Shown: one piece after another, positions 23,783-36,345 of the stretch
How positions within the stretch are numbered: the stretch's first letter is position 1
Layout of the letters: each line of letters opens with the position of its first letter
Assembly (NCBI RefSeq): GCF_000182925.2
Contig: NC_026505.1
Coordinates: 434,001 to 498,000, forward strand
Length of the DNA: 64,000 bases
Source of the DNA: Neurospora crassa OR74A
Lineage: Eukaryota > Ascomycota > Sordariomycetes > Sordariales > Sordariaceae
Direction of reading: 5' to 3'
Translations under genes and position numbers: made by a program
Notes under the pieces: generated by a model
Database searches by the model: none
Seen by the model: the letters and a program-made list of their open reading frames with translations, nothing else
Told to the model about the DNA's origin: nothing

Positions 23783-26700
23783 AACTCAACCTGAATCGAG
23801 GGTCAGCATGTCGTTGCTATTGCGAAATCGTTCACTCCGGGCCGCTACAAGTGGTTGTTCTCCAATGTTTCCCCCGCAATGCCTTTTTCGTCTTATTGTC
23901 ACGCCTCATATCACGCGTCATGACTCACGAACTCTCACAATTTCTCTTCCTCTTCTTTCATAGGGTCTCAAAAGCGTACACGAATAGAGACAGGGTCACA
24001 AAGGAGGGGTTTTCGATGCGTGGCAGAGTCTCATGAACTGGGATGGTTTGTACATCATCAAGGTCTACCAAGCCGAGAATTCAACAATGCTCGTAGCATC
24101 CGTTTCGTCATCCCACTCCCAACCTGATGCGTCAGCTGTACTTTCCAATGAGCTCCGTCCATTTACGCACCGATGTATCTGTATCCAAGTGAACGGGTTC
24201 TCAGGGACGTTGTGATCAAACCGCCAGGAATCAACCCGTGCCCCTGTTCTTCCGCCGGTTCAAGGCGCGCGATGGAACCTTGGCAGGGACCAGGGTCACG
24301 GGGAAGTAGCTTCTGTCACTCTTCGGGACGCTCGATGTGCTGTAGACCGCATGACGCATCTACACCACACAGTTGTACTGGATATGCTTTGTGGATAATA
24401 CAAGGTTGATGAGCCAATCCGGTTTGGAAGATGCTGCATTTGCAGAGCTACGAACAAGCTCAGAACGCCCGAGTATGGCTATCCCCGAGTGAGGGTTCCG
24501 TTGCGACTGAAAATTTGCGGTATGTCAGATGCCAACTACACCACTTTGATGCACAAACGACGGTACTCGAGGAAACGGTGACTGCTGGGAATACTTGGTA
24601 AACTCGATCCGTTTCCGAAAACGTCATTGCAAGATCCGCGAGAGACCCATCAACAACATTCTGGCGGCTCTTCACCATGTATTTCGCTCTTCACGCCCGT
24701 TACATTGCGACTACATACATTTGCCATGGCCTCTGACTTATTTCCTGCGTTGTGCTGGTCACAGCTCTGCCTCTCCAGCATCCAGTCGTGGAAACAAACA
24801 AGTCCTCGCTATCGTGAACGCAGAAGTCAGAGACCTTGAGAGCTCCATTCACTTACTCTGCCGTTGGCAAACTTGTTAGTGTACCTCGACTTGACGTTGC
24901 GCGAGAAGTGTCTAGAAGAGTCGGCTTGATGGGGTTACAGTTCATCCCATGTGGGGACAAACAACGAACAAGGTACTACAGCCATCAGTGATATTGATTT
25001 TTTTAAACAGTGTTGGCAGTTAACTCGGGGGTTGACTTTAAGAAGGCCTTCATACAATAAGACGAAAGAGAATGCGGTTTTGGCTTCAATAGCCAACAAT
25101 CTTATGTCGGCCCAGATTTACCACGCGACAACGCTTTATGTCAGCTTTCAATTCCGATAAGGAGTAATTCTATACGTTTCTAGCAACCCAGGATATATGG
25201 GATAAAAGACATTGCAAAAGCTGACTGAAGCATGCTGTTACGTACAACAATCATAGACGCTCGCTATACAGCATTAGTAGCCCCGAGTCAAGGGGATACA
25301 TGCAGTACCTCTCTCGTTCACTCGACCTACGTTTTTATCCCGAGTTCTTGGGCGAGGTACATGTTAGGAGCGGCTTACGGCCTCCCACGAGAAGGTTGAA
25401 GTGTTTTGCATGACCAGTTCCACAGCAAGATGGAAGTCTTCTACATGGTGAGTCTGCTTGTACACGTATTGACGGCGTTGGTGTTGCTAATGTGCATACA
25501 CCATACACGAAGGATGATGCACGCAGTTGATCCAGCTCACATATTGGTCCTGTGAGCCGTGCCAAGCTGTGAGATGGTGTTCAGGATATGGAAGAAGAGG
25601 CGAGAGTACCAGGATTTCCGCCCCGATTTGGCTAATGCTTCCGAGCGAGCCCCCCAAAAGCTGATCCGAAGCGAGCCATTATTGAGTACACTCATCCAAC
25701 ACCAGCGGTCCACTTCAAACAAAAGAGTACAGAGCACGAAAGAAGTTCCAAGATCCCATGACGATACTGAAGGATTGCTGTGCAGCATACCTCTACAGAC
25801 TATCGCAGATGAAAGGCTTTCGCCTTTTCTCTTGTTTCTTTATCATTGTTGGGCCTCGCCTAAACCTACATGCTCGTCTTGACAAGATGGCGGGTCGGTC
25901 TGGCGGATACTTGGATACCATGACTAGCTCAAGGCGGTCATGGTGCGTCTTCAACCGGCCTTCAAAAGGTACCTACCTGCCTTGCAGCGAAACGAAACCC
26001 CTGATAATCTGGTTAATCCCACCCTGTCATCAAGACGATGTGTCTCCCCTCAACTGGCATTCCCGCAACATTGTCGCTACCGAAGACGGAATAACATGCC
26101 GCGCTTGCTACTCTTGATCTTCTGTGGCCAGCTGCTCCAAGCCGGCAATTGGACCTTGCAGTCTTGTTCTACCACCCCACAACACTGCTTGCCGCGCCGC
26201 TGCTCTCAAATCCCTTCACTTTCTTGAAGACAGCATTCATACGCAGGGATCGGTCATCATGGCCATGATCGGGGTTGATGAATCTTTGTGTGTGTCATTG
26301 CATACTTGAGCAGGGGCCGTCCTGATGGGATTACTTCTGCAATGTGACCACCGCCAGAAAGATGAAAGGCAGTGCGCTGTACACATTTCTCTCCTACCCT
26401 CTCCGTCGTCGTCTTGGACAAGGGACATGGATGGTGAGATGCATATCTTCGGACAATCTGGTTCCAGAAAAGGCGATAAGAGTTTGGACACGTTACATGT
26501 TGGGCAGTGAAGAGTCGGCCTCTGAGACATGGCGCACCATTCGTATCGTTCCCGAACCTATCATAGGCGGGGGGGTTCGAAGAGACTTCTCTACAGTGAG
26601 ATTCCAGCACCCATCGATCCAGGTTAAGCACCTACGAATGAGTGCTTGAACGTACCGCGAACCATGTCCCAAGCTTCGTCGTATTCTCGCACAGGCCAGG

Positions 26701-29700
26701 CGAACCAACTGTGTATCAATATTTACAAAACCAGGCGTGGGCCGCAAGCGAGTTTCCGCTTTTCAACCGGTCTAGGAGGGATGTACATCGACTGAGTCTG
26801 AGGAGTCCCAAAGTTCATGATAATGTGCCGAGGTTGCTACCGTGCTACAAGAGTATTCAAGATCAACGAGACCACTGTCCACCAGTGATACTGAGCGAGA
26901 TGAAGAATCCACCCTCATCAACTACCCTACCACTACCACTTTGCTACTTTCTTTCAGCACCGCGAGCTTTTAATGGCACATCGGCTTCGAGGTTCCGACA
27001 GCTTGTGAATAAGATAGTCCAACAAGCGCACCAATACGTGGGAATGGTGGCTGGCACTTGACCCCAAGTCTCGAATCAGCATGGAGGAGTCAACCAGCAG
27101 CTTGTGCTACAGTCTTCGGTCCACGTCGTATGATGTCTCCGACTATACACTAGGAAGTACCACCCGGCATCCCGCCCGGTTACGACGACAAGGTCTCGCA
27201 TTCCAGGGAGAAAGGAATCGTCCATAGGGATTCATATTCGTCATTCTACGGTCTTGGTCTTGATTTCTGGTTCCACACAGACTCAATACAAGATATGATG
27301 GTGTGCTCCAGATATCCACTCTACCGTCTTGCCTCTTATGAACGGGTCAAGGGCCAACTCACATTCGGAGGTGACGCGAAGGGAGCCAGACAGGGTGATT
27401 AGTTATACGGCTGTTCTTGCTAGGGGCCAATCCACTATGGCGACGGTGGTCACAATAGCCATGTCAGGTTCGAGACCACGTCGCCGTTAGGACAGCATGA
27501 AGACAAATAGGCCCATATTGCTATCGATAATGCTTTAGGCAGGTGCTGTAGTAAGTCAAGACACCCTTAGGGAGCCCTGGCAAGCTCCCATTGTCCAACT
27601 CCAGGGGAAAGCATCCGGGTTCATCCCAGTCCGATGCACCACGTATTCCCATCCAGATCATGAAAACACCCACTAACTTATCAGCCACTGCATCAGTGAC
27701 AGTACGGAAATCTTCAGGTCTCACATTCGCCAATCCATTTGTTTGGTTCGTTCCTCATGGGAAGCACTGCCTTGAGCCGGAGGGTTCCTTGTGTGCTTGG
27801 TAACAAAGCTTCAGCACATGATGGTGTTAAGCATGAGACAGAAGCTGTCTCATGCTTAACACCAACACTAGCAAGCGCAACGGTATCCTCCCTGTTACGC
27901 GTCTTTTATGTTGTTGGGGCACGAATGAGCTGTGTCAGCCTCCCGCTCTTGAGCAGGCAATGAAATGAGCTTGCCTTATATTTTCCTAGAGGGAAGTAGG
28001 TAAGCTCTTGATTCGAATTTTCCATTTGTGGCATCTCGGCGAGGAAGGGGAAGAGGTCTGTGCCAAGATTCCCGCTGTCTGTTATCACCGGCTAGAATCA
28101 CGCGGGTGGATATTCAACGGTTGACCTGCTCTAGCTCACCTTACACAAGAGCCAGGGCAGCTTCCCAAGTGAGTTACACGGGCCGCTGTGCCAGGCCATG
28201 GGCAAGCGCTCGGAAGCCCCCGATTGGGATTAGAAGCTTGGCGATCTGCTTGCCAGCAATTCACTCTAGCGGTTAAGCGGTTACCAACGACGTCTTCACC
28301 TCCTAGCTTCTAAATAGTGGCACCCAGCAGAACTATTCTACCTTGCTGTATGCGTGTCCAGCTATGATAGATGGAGGACCGAGACAAGTCATGAACACGA
28401 CGGAGTACGTGTGATGGCAGTGTCATGTAAATGATCGCCTGGCCTTCTTCACCATCACTTCTGTACAGCCGCTCGCAGTGTCTGTGATGAACTCGAGATC
28501 TTGCCGCGGTCACATCAGAGATGGTATTGAAAATTGATCGAGTGCCAATGAACGGATACCTCGTCGCCAACAGCAGAGGCTTCCCGTGGTGGATCTCAGG
28601 GACGGAGTGATGAGAAATCAAGCACTAGCGCATAACGTTATTCCACCACCACCGGCCCGCCGGGGAATAACGTCCGATTTGTTGTACACACAGTTACCCG
28701 CCACTTACCGCACACTGCGCTCCATGCCGAACCTGCGATGACAGGCGATTCTCTGGCATCACGAGGGCTGGGAGTGGAACAAAATTCGGTCAAATTCCAC
28801 GGGCCATTTCCATATTACAGGGCCAACAGCATTCGCCCAAGGTTTAGTACACCTTTCGCAGCCGGCTCTACCTCCTTGGCACCGGAGATGCTGGATTTCG
28901 AGATCCCGGATACCAGGTGTCGAATATCAAAGGGAAGAGATTTTCATGACTGAATGACTCCACGGCTCTCTGCATGTTAGGATGGGCGCGGTATATTCTG
29001 CGGCTAATGAGGAGGCACGAAAGAGGTGGAATGATACCAATCGGAGAAAAGTTTGGAGATCTTGACGAGAGACAAGCTTTCTCTGTTCTTTGTTTATGCA
29101 CAATCAATGTCATTTCTGCATGTACCATTCTAATTGTCCAGTCATTCCCCTCCAATTCACGTTCAACCCAGCTCCAGTTGGCTCTCCTGCCCCATTCCGT
29201 TTCGCCAGTGAGCCTACAAGTCGCCCAGCCCAGCCTTGTTCGCGAAGCCAGCCAGCCAGCAAGGGTGGATTGCGATCGATGAGTTGCGTGACAGGTACCA
29301 GTAGGCCACCGCAGCTGCAACAACAATCCTGTAAGATTGTGCCCGTGCAATCACTGCATTGTGTACGCACGCAATCAACACGCCGTCGACGTACGACATT
29401 TGAAGGATTTAGGGTTCTTAGCTCATCGCGATTCTAAGATAGTACTCTTCAAAAGAAAAACAAAATCCCGTCCAAGGGAAGAAGAAGCATTGAACATTGT
29501 GATTGGAGAATATGGAGGTTCTGGGACATAGGATGGCGATGTGGGATCTTGGACTGGGCGCTTGCGCCAGGGTAGCAGGGATTTTCAGGACGAGGGTGGT
29601 ATTTACTTCACGATCGTGCAGCGTTAGGCGGCGCATGGACATTGCCTTTCTGAAGTTCGGGACAACCGATCACATGCTGGACATTCTACCCAAGCGCTAA

Positions 29701-29772
29701 TACTTCTCAGATTAGGTCACTTTCGATCACAACATGCGAAACATATCAACAACACTGAATTTTGACACGCAG
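23783..29772. other. Six-kilobase stretch with no intact gene, possibly decayed genes
   Basis: The longest frames are short and scattered over all six frames. Some pieces read like protein (for example plus-strand KKRREYQDFRPDLANASERA near 25590, and minus-strand EDFRTVTDAVADKLVGVFMI near 27690), but no run with splice sites can be assembled into a gene. Composition is similar to the genic parts and not AT-rich. It is probably a mix of eroded genes and spacer; I could not identify any family. Confidence 0.4.
27822..27864. repeat. Perfect 20-bp inverted repeat with 3-nt loop
   Basis: Left arm 27822-27841 (begins TGGTGTTAAGC) is the exact reverse complement of the right arm 27845-27864; the spacer is AAG. 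Both strands would fold into the same 20-bp hairpin. The flanking bases do not extend the pairing. No gene, poly-T terminator or target-site duplication is evident. Confidence 0.95.
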
Positions 29773-30238
29773 GCGCAACTCAGCTGTCACTCCTTCTTTG
29801 TCGGATGACCGCAGACGCAGCGGTGTGGACGAGAGCAGAACGCGAACAGTCGAAGCAGACCCGAGCTTGGGCAACGGGGCGTCGAAAGTCGCGACAGAGG
29901 CCACTGGCCGGCGCAGAAACGCCTCGAAAGTTGCAACAGAACGAATGATCCCAGTATCCCTCTCGGGCGCACTCCTACACCAAACGGCCAGACAGCCATC
30001 GACCTCCCCCTCCGACCCCTCGTCTTCGTCAACCAGCCAAGTACCAAAAGCACTCTACCCTACCGGTCTACTAGCAGCAGCACATCTCTCCAACGAGTTC
30101 GTTCCTGAACCAGAGCTCTACCCTATTAGTTACTACAGCCGGGCAAGTACCGCCTCATATATCAAGAAGAACTATCGAGGCAACAACGCGATAGATACAA
30201 CGACATTCAAAACAATAACGCCTTGCGGCAGCAGTTGA
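29773..30238 (+). other. Possible exon of an unrecognised Ser/Arg-rich protein
   Basis: A plus-strand open frame follows a plausible acceptor (ACACGCAG, ending 29772) and stops with TGA at 30236-30238. It has no ATG near its start, so it could only be an internal or last exon. The product is rich in Ser, Arg and Thr and contains a short internal duplication (ASKVATEATGRRR then ASKVATERM). I found no convincing upstream exon. Confidence 0.2.
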
Positions 30239-31112
30239 CCCTAGCGCAGCCGACCAACCGATGATATAATGACTATTTGTACGCTTGCTCGCAAGCTACT
30301 ATACTACGCCGGCCGAATCCACACCACAACCCCCTTCGAGCAAAGAAAGCGCCCTTTACGACAAATGGTACAAGAGGAGGACATGCGTTGAGGCCCCGAT
30401 GTGCTACGTCGATTGGGCTGATCCATAAATAAGGTTGCGGCTCCTCCAGTTCCCACAAGTCGAAGTAAGGGATACCCGGCTTCAGACGGCGACACAGCTC
30501 ATCAACTACAAAGCCGAACAACACACACGAAAAATGGTGTCACAATCGAAGCAACAGCGATTAATCAACAAAACATGAACAAAGAGAACATAATAAGGGA
30601 GGATACTGTTCTCGAAAATAGGGCATCGGTGGGAGGTGTGGAACGTGAGGGAATACATCACGAAAGGGTGGAGGAATCATAGCGCTCGAACTCCACGCAA
30701 CATTTGGACGCAATCGAACGCCCATTCGGAACATGCTGCACCGGCCGCACTTGACTGTTTCTGATAGTTATCCCAATCGATAATCGGTACAAGAGACGAA
30801 GCGACCCGCACGATCAGACGCAAAATCAAGCAATACGTCGAAGGGAAAGCCAACGTCGTGGCCGTTATCAATGCCGAGCGGATGTCGTCAAAACATGATC
30901 GACGACAAGAGCAACCATCCCGGTCCAGGACTTACCCTGATTGGCCGCGGTTTTCGAAATCGGAATAGGCACGGGCACTTTTTTCCATGCTATCAGCGCC
31001 GATACCCGCGCTCCCGTCAGCGCTATCGTACGATCGATCCATCACAACAACGACGGGAGCCTAGATTATGTGGAAACTTTTTGATGCGAAACTAGGATAG
31101 CTCGGCGCTGCG

Positions 31113-31164
31113 GGCCGTGCCGTGCCGTGCCGTGCCGTGTCGTGTCGTGTCGTGTCGTGCCGTT
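31113..31164. repeat. Pentanucleotide array CGTGC/CGTGT
   Basis: About ten CGTGY units: a block of GCCGT units, then four GTCGT units, then one GCCGT. The block structure with a C/T variant suggests unit-by-unit expansion. Confidence 0.9.
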
Positions 31165-32440
31165 CCCCTCGCGCAGTTTTCGCCTCATATGTCGAGCTTC
31201 GCACTTTGTCATATCCTCGGTACAAAAGCTATTTGCCAAAACTTACAGGTATACAATCTGGGGAATCACGGGGAAATGAAGAGAAGAGAAGGCTGGTGAC
31301 CAAGCACGGCATAGCACGGCACAGTGTCGCGTCGCGTATGTGCTTTGGGGGCTGAACTGTTTCAGCTTTCAGGTGTGGATTTGAGGCCCTTTCATTCAGC
31401 TTTTCAGCTGTCCCAACAAAAAGAGCGGGAACCTGGAATCCACTTTGACATGACACATCAAGAACGGAGTTGAATCCGGTCGTTGTGACAGGACAGAACA
31501 GAACAGGACAGGTTTTCAACATACGACGGCAGATATACTCGGGTCTGGTTTGATAAGCAACTGGTAGTACCCTAGTGTGGCTGGCTGTCTGCTCTGAACA
31601 GGTACCAGGAACATAGCACGTTCGACTTAACTGACTGGATACCAGGGCACCTAGTTCGCTTGCTGCCTAGTTCGTTCGTCCCTTCGTTTGGTCATTTGTC
31701 TGTTGTGTACTCGTGGACCCGAAAGATTACAAGTACCTAAGGTAGGTATGGACCATCATCATCTATCGGCCAGAGAAGATTAGCTACGCCCTATCTGGCA
31801 TGGCATTGGCTGGCGATTTACACAAAGACAATATACTCGTTTTGCGATTTGGTGAGCTAGGTACTGGATTCTCGAAGCTAGAGGTACTTGACTCGTCGCT
31901 TGGTCGGTCCTCGCGAACATCAATGACAGCTTCGGAATCGTTAAATACCTAGGTACCTCTAAACTTACACTAGTTTAGAGATTGATGACAGCATTATACG
32001 AAAGGAGCAAGAGGAGACAAGACACAGATGGAGCTGGGCTGGGCGGTAGACATAGGTATGGTGGTTGCGCGTACCCGCAGTGGTACATTCCTCTCTGTAA
32101 AAGGGTTGTAATCTTCATAGAAGGAACACCCATCAAGACCATTGACACTCATATCAAGAACGGAAGCCGTAGATACCTACCTCTAGGTAGGTAAGTAGGT
32201 ACTAGGCAGATGAAAAAAAAAAAAAAAAAAGAAACCACACAGTGACGAGTAACGCTGAGCTGAGCTGGGCTGAGCCGGGTCTCAGAGTTGAGATCTAAAA
32301 TCTAAAAAAATTTCAAAAATCTAGGTAGAATCTGGTATGCAAAAATCTGGGTATCCAAAATCTAGGTATTCTAGTTCAGAGTGCCAGGGACAATAAACAA
32401 CCTCTTGAGACGGAGCTAGGCTCTACTGATGTTTCCTAGA

Positions 32441-32452
32441 GGAAAAAAAAGG

Positions 32453-32483
<31 letters not shown>

Positions 32484-32489
32484 AAAAGG
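32441..32489. repeat. Long poly-A tract
   Basis: About 49 nt of A with a few G interruptions, including one uninterrupted A run of about 29. Confidence 0.9.
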
Positions 32490-32728
32490 AAACTACCATA
32501 CCTAGGTACCTCTAAGGTACCTACCTAGGTACCTACCTACCTTACTACTCAGACACAGTCGTCAAGCTGGTGTAGGTAGGTAGGTAGAGGTAGGTAGAGG
32601 TAGGTATCTGATAGGAGTGGAGAGAGCTCTACAGTATTGACTGGCTGCACTCAAGGGATGGAAGTCTCTCTACTTGTTTCTCGGCGTGTTGTACCTCTGG
32701 AGGGTAGGTAAGCATTTCCATCGCCACT

Positions 32729-32733
32729 TTCTT

Positions 32734-32777
<44 letters not shown>
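32729..32777. repeat. Long poly-T tract
   Basis: About 49 nt, nearly all T, with an uninterrupted run of about 40 at its right end. It lies 240 nt from the poly-A tract in the opposite sense, so the two could pair. Confidence 0.9.
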
Positions 32778-32779
<2 letters not shown>

Positions 32780-33351
32780 GTAATCTTTGACTTAATGTCT
32801 TTTTCTGGCTGGGGCTTGGGAAGCTGGAAAGTCCGCATTTTATCTACAAGCCTGTGCAGGTGTATGTACCTCTCTACCTATGTACATGTTGATGTGTTGA
32901 TGTGCATAATGAGTAAGGTACCTAGAGGTAGGTACCTAAGTATAGGTACCAGGAGCAGCGGCATTTGCGTTTTCTACATGATAAGTTTTCTGATAATCTT
33001 GCTGGCATGATCAATGTCTTCTATCTACCTACCTACCTACCCGGGAGCGGGTTTGGTGTTTTCGATATTATGCGGATATAGTGAAGGTTAATATAGAGAA
33101 TGGAAGGGATAAGAGGTAAGTAGGTAGTGTGGCTACAGACCACGGACAAGGAAGACTGTTACAATCAATACGGGCAGAAGTGAAGAAGACGGGAGCGTGA
33201 TTGTGCCTGACCAGACAAGTGTAGCTGATAGAACGTAAGATGTTCATCTTGGAGCCAATGACAACTGGGACTGGAGACTTGAAAGGTAACGAAGGGGTAT
33301 CAATGTTATTCTTGTGTTATTGTCGTGCTTTGAAACATACGCTCGACTATC

Positions 33352-33378
33352 GCTTGCTTGCTTGCTTGCTTGCTTGCT
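33352..33378. repeat. GCTT tetranucleotide microsatellite
   Basis: Six to seven tandem CTTG/GCTT units. Confidence 0.9.
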
Positions 33379-33576
33379 ACAAAGTACTGAAAGTAAAACC
33401 TGCTCTTTCTGATTCCCGTATTGGCCTTCCTGTCACAGCGGTTCCCCACGCGCGGTAATCCTGACCTCATCTGACGGAATCGTCCCCCTCCTGTGCGGTA
33501 ATTCGGGCTCTTTAGCCATGACACATACTCCTCCGACACTGAATTATCTGTTCTGACGTTCAGCAACCACCTGACT

Positions 33577-35088
33577 TCAATGCTGCCCCTCCGGCTCACC
33601 ACTGCCAAAAGGATAATTGAACTTCAACAACTCATTCAACCCGCCCACCCAAGAATCGTCATCCTGCGCAATCCCATCTGTATCGCCTTTGGGACTGGAC
33701 CGTATAACGCACGGTACGCCACCCCGCCAGCCGTGCTCAATCGTCTTCTCAAGCTGTTCTCCTTCCACACGGACTTCCATTCCGTGACTAACTGCCACCC
33801 GGCGCTTGCCATCTATGCTTACGGGTAACTCTCGCCCTCTGTTTCTCTTGCTGAGTTTCAGGACGACCTTGGTGTTTAACGGTAAAACCAAAGGCCGGAA
33901 AGAGAGCGAGCGCGGGCTGATGGGGGTGATAAGCAGGGATTTTACTAATGGGTGGACTATGCTCCCGCCTGCTGATAACGAGTAGGCAGTGGATCCTGTA
34001 GGCGTCGAGATGAGGATACCATCGGCTACGGCTTCGGTCAGGAAGTGGTTGTTGACGTATATGTCGATTATTGCGAGGTGGGGATGGGCGCCACGGTCGA
34101 TGGACACTTCGTTGATGGCATGGAGGTAGGGGATCGGGGCCTTTTTGGTGATTTCTCCAGTGCCTGGGGCAGAAACAGGGCTAGGATAGATGATGTCGTC
34201 CCCCGGATCGGCTGTGGATGTCGGGAGGAGCTGTTCATTGATATTCCGGCCTTGGGCGTCGTATATGCCTACGCGCAAGCGGTGGCGCAGGAGGATCTTG
34301 GAGGCGCGATTCAGGCCCATACATTGGCCATTGCCACGGACGGTGTCCCAGGCGGGAGATTGCAAGGTGTCGTCGTCCTTGTGGGGATCGGTCAAGTGGG
34401 CGTTGGCGGCCTGGCGGGCGGCGACTTGCGTGTGTGGTTCCACCAGGTCCTCGACCGAGACGGAGCAGCCGCTCATGTAGCACTCGCGCCAGGCGCGCTT
34501 GTATTCCTGAAACTTCCACTCGCCGAGGAAGCCGAGAGTGCCCATGCTGAACCCAAGAATGGGAGGGACCTGGTGGTGCATGGAGAAGAGGCTGGCAGCG
34601 CGCAAGATGGTGCCGTCGCCGCCCATGGTGGTGACGAGGTCGATCTTGTTGGCGAAGAGGGTGGTGGCCTCGGCTGGGGCGGCCGTGTAGATGGGGAAGG
34701 GCAGCTGGTCGTGGATGGACTTTGCGACATGGCTTTCGAAGACGAGGTTGAGGCCGGGGTAGTTGGCGTAGATGTGTTTGGCGAACTCGGCGGCGGAAAC
34801 GAGGACGTGTGGCGCATGCAGCTTGGGCATGAGCAGGACGTTGCGCGGCGGCTGGGGCCAGATGAGCGACAGCAGGGAAGAAGCCTTTGTCTGTTGGTAA
34901 TGCGGAACTATGCGATCGGGCAGGGCGGCGATGTCGAGGATCTCTCTACGGGCGGCAGAGACCGAAAAGTGTCGAACTCCCCCTCGCGGAAGGCGGAAGA
35001 CGGTCATCCGGGGTGGTTGTTTGGGGACCATGGCAGCGACGATGGAATGGACGTGGCGATCTCGAGCCAGAAAGAAGGGTCTCGACAT
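33577..35088 (-). CDS. pos5: Mitochondrial-type NAD(H) kinase (Pos5-like)
   Basis: Intronless gene of 503 residues, ATG at 35086-35088. It phosphorylates NAD(H) to NADP(H) with ATP. The NAD-kinase signatures are all present: GGDGTILRAA with the GGDG loop at 156-159, GFSMGTLGFLGE at 179-190, the NE motif at 326-327, and STPTGSTAYSLSAGG at 361-375. Residues 1 to about 50 are rich in Arg, Ser and hydrophobics and lack acidic clusters (RLPRGGVRHFSVSAARRE), as expected for a mitochondrial presequence; this and the length fit the yeast Pos5 branch rather than cytosolic Utr1. Residues about 222-325 form a longer insert than in bacterial enzymes, with the low-complexity stretch DPHKDDDTLQSP. It lies head to head with the acyltransferase gene across 1.26 kb. 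A second in-frame ATG at residue 20 could give a shorter N terminus. Confidence 0.93.
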   Translation of the reverse strand: MSRPFFLARDRHVHSIVAAMVPKQPPRMTVFRLPRGGVRHFSVSAARREILDIAALPDRIVPHYQQTKASSLLSLIWPQPPRNVLLMPKLHAPHVLVSAAEFAKHIYANYPGLNLVFESHVAKSIHDQLPFPIYTAAPAEATTLFANKIDLVTTMGGDGTILRAASLFSMHHQVPPILGFSMGTLGFLGEWKFQEYKRAWRECYMSGCSVSVEDLVEPHTQVAARQAANAHLTDPHKDDDTLQSPAWDTVRGNGQCMGLNRASKILLRHRLRVGIYDAQGRNINEQLLPTSTADPGDDIIYPSPVSAPGTGEITKKAPIPYLHAINEVSIDRGAHPHLAIIDIYVNNHFLTEAVADGILISTPTGSTAYSLSAGGSIVHPLVKSLLITPISPRSLSFRPLVLPLNTKVVLKLSKRNRGRELPVSIDGKRRVAVSHGMEVRVEGEQLEKTIEHGWRGGVPCVIRSSPKGDTDGIAQDDDSWVGGLNELLKFNYPFGSGEPEGQH

Positions 35089-36345
35089 GGTGACATTGTT
35101 CGATGGTGGTGGTGGTCGATATGTTATGAAGTGGGGAGAGTATTGGTTTATTCGGGTGCCGGTGATGGGGCACTATTAGAAATCAAGAAGCCATCGCAGT
35201 CCGTCGTTCCTGTTGGTTGGTGGTGTACAGTAATACAACTAAGTGGTGTCGGGTGGATATGGACTATGGATTTGGGCAGAAAAGAAGAAATATGGAAATG
35301 TTGATGGAGAAGATGTCTCGTCAGTCTCCAACTGTCTACCCTCCTCCGGTCTCCAACCGATTGCCTCCAAAAGCCGAACAACAGAAGGCCGCTATCGGGC
35401 CAATGGGAACCCACTCACATTCCCATCACTCCAAAAATCCAAATGCCGTCATAACGCCAAGCCTTTTTGGGAATCAACTGTGTGTGGTCCAAGCTCCCTT
35501 TATCGCCGGGGAGGTTGCTTCTTATCGGACTCTTGTTTCCTCCGCATGACCCGACCCGACCCGACTTCCCTTGGGTCCAGTCTTCTCTGTCTGCATGACA
35601 CACGCCTGGGCAGTGACTGACCGTGGCTGGGCTGACGACAGCTGAAGCTCAGAACGAAGTGGAAGGACTTTTCGGGGTCGGGCGGCATCTGTCAACAATC
35701 CGACCGACCGACGTTACAACATCCAATCCGATGTTGCACGTTCCTGGATCGATGTCTGTCTGTCTGTCAGAATAGCTTCTCTCTGCCTTGTCCCTACCTA
35801 CACACCTATTTTCCACATACAACACGTGTATACACAGACTATTCTATATCAAAACCAGCCTCTGCTGCCGCCCAGTGTCTACCATAGTGTTTGCTTCCAC
35901 CTCTCTCTGTCTTGTCTGTTTACCTTGCTATTGTTTCACCTTCGTCTCTTCACCATCATCCATCATTCGTTGGTCCCACTGCTGCTGTTAGTTGGTTGCC
36001 TACGTAATCTACCGAGGTACCTAGGGTATTCGACTGGTCATCCCTCCACCACCTTGCCTTGTTCGTTATCACCGAACAACAGGCTGCGACTCAGCCTCCA
36101 ACAAGCGCCCGCCCGGCACGCGCGGATCGGGTTTCAACACAACAACCGCAGGCTACCTACCTACTTCGTCCCTCTTTTTCTTCTTGTATAACTATTTCTC
36201 GGTCCTTGGTGACACCCAAACACTGTCGTTCCGGCTTGCTGCCTTTCAACACCGTGGCACATCACCATCATCATCCGAATCTCGACGCCGACTACCGATC
36301 CCTGGACTCAGGTTGTCTCCAACTAACCACACGGTCACCACCATC
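35089..36345. promoter_or_regulatory. Divergent promoter region between NAD kinase and acyltransferase genes
   Basis: Shared 5' region of two genes transcribed away from each other. It contains CT-rich leader-like sequence (35700-36340), short repeats such as GACCC near 35548 and TCTG near 35753, and several ACCTA units. No core promoter element can be assigned with confidence. Confidence 0.5.

Larger units (their letters stand above)
32165..33135. repeat. Dense CCTA/TAGG short-repeat cluster
   Basis: Many ACCTACCT and AGGTAGGT units and GGTACCTA palindromes in both orientations, interleaved with long A and T runs; no coding sequence. Confidence 0.8.
30239..33576. other. Gene-free region rich in simple repeats
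   Basis: It holds pentamer, CCTA-type, poly-A, poly-T and GCTT repeats (listed separately) and no supportable gene. The minus-strand frame at 30273-30524 reads somewhat like protein (DELCRRLKPGIPYFDLWELE), but has no start, splice or family evidence. Confidence 0.5.

Noticed and set aside
34045-35304. 419-codon plus-strand open frame
   Set aside because: It lies antisense to the NAD kinase gene, whose motifs are complete; the plus frame has no domain and is a by-product of GC-rich codon use.
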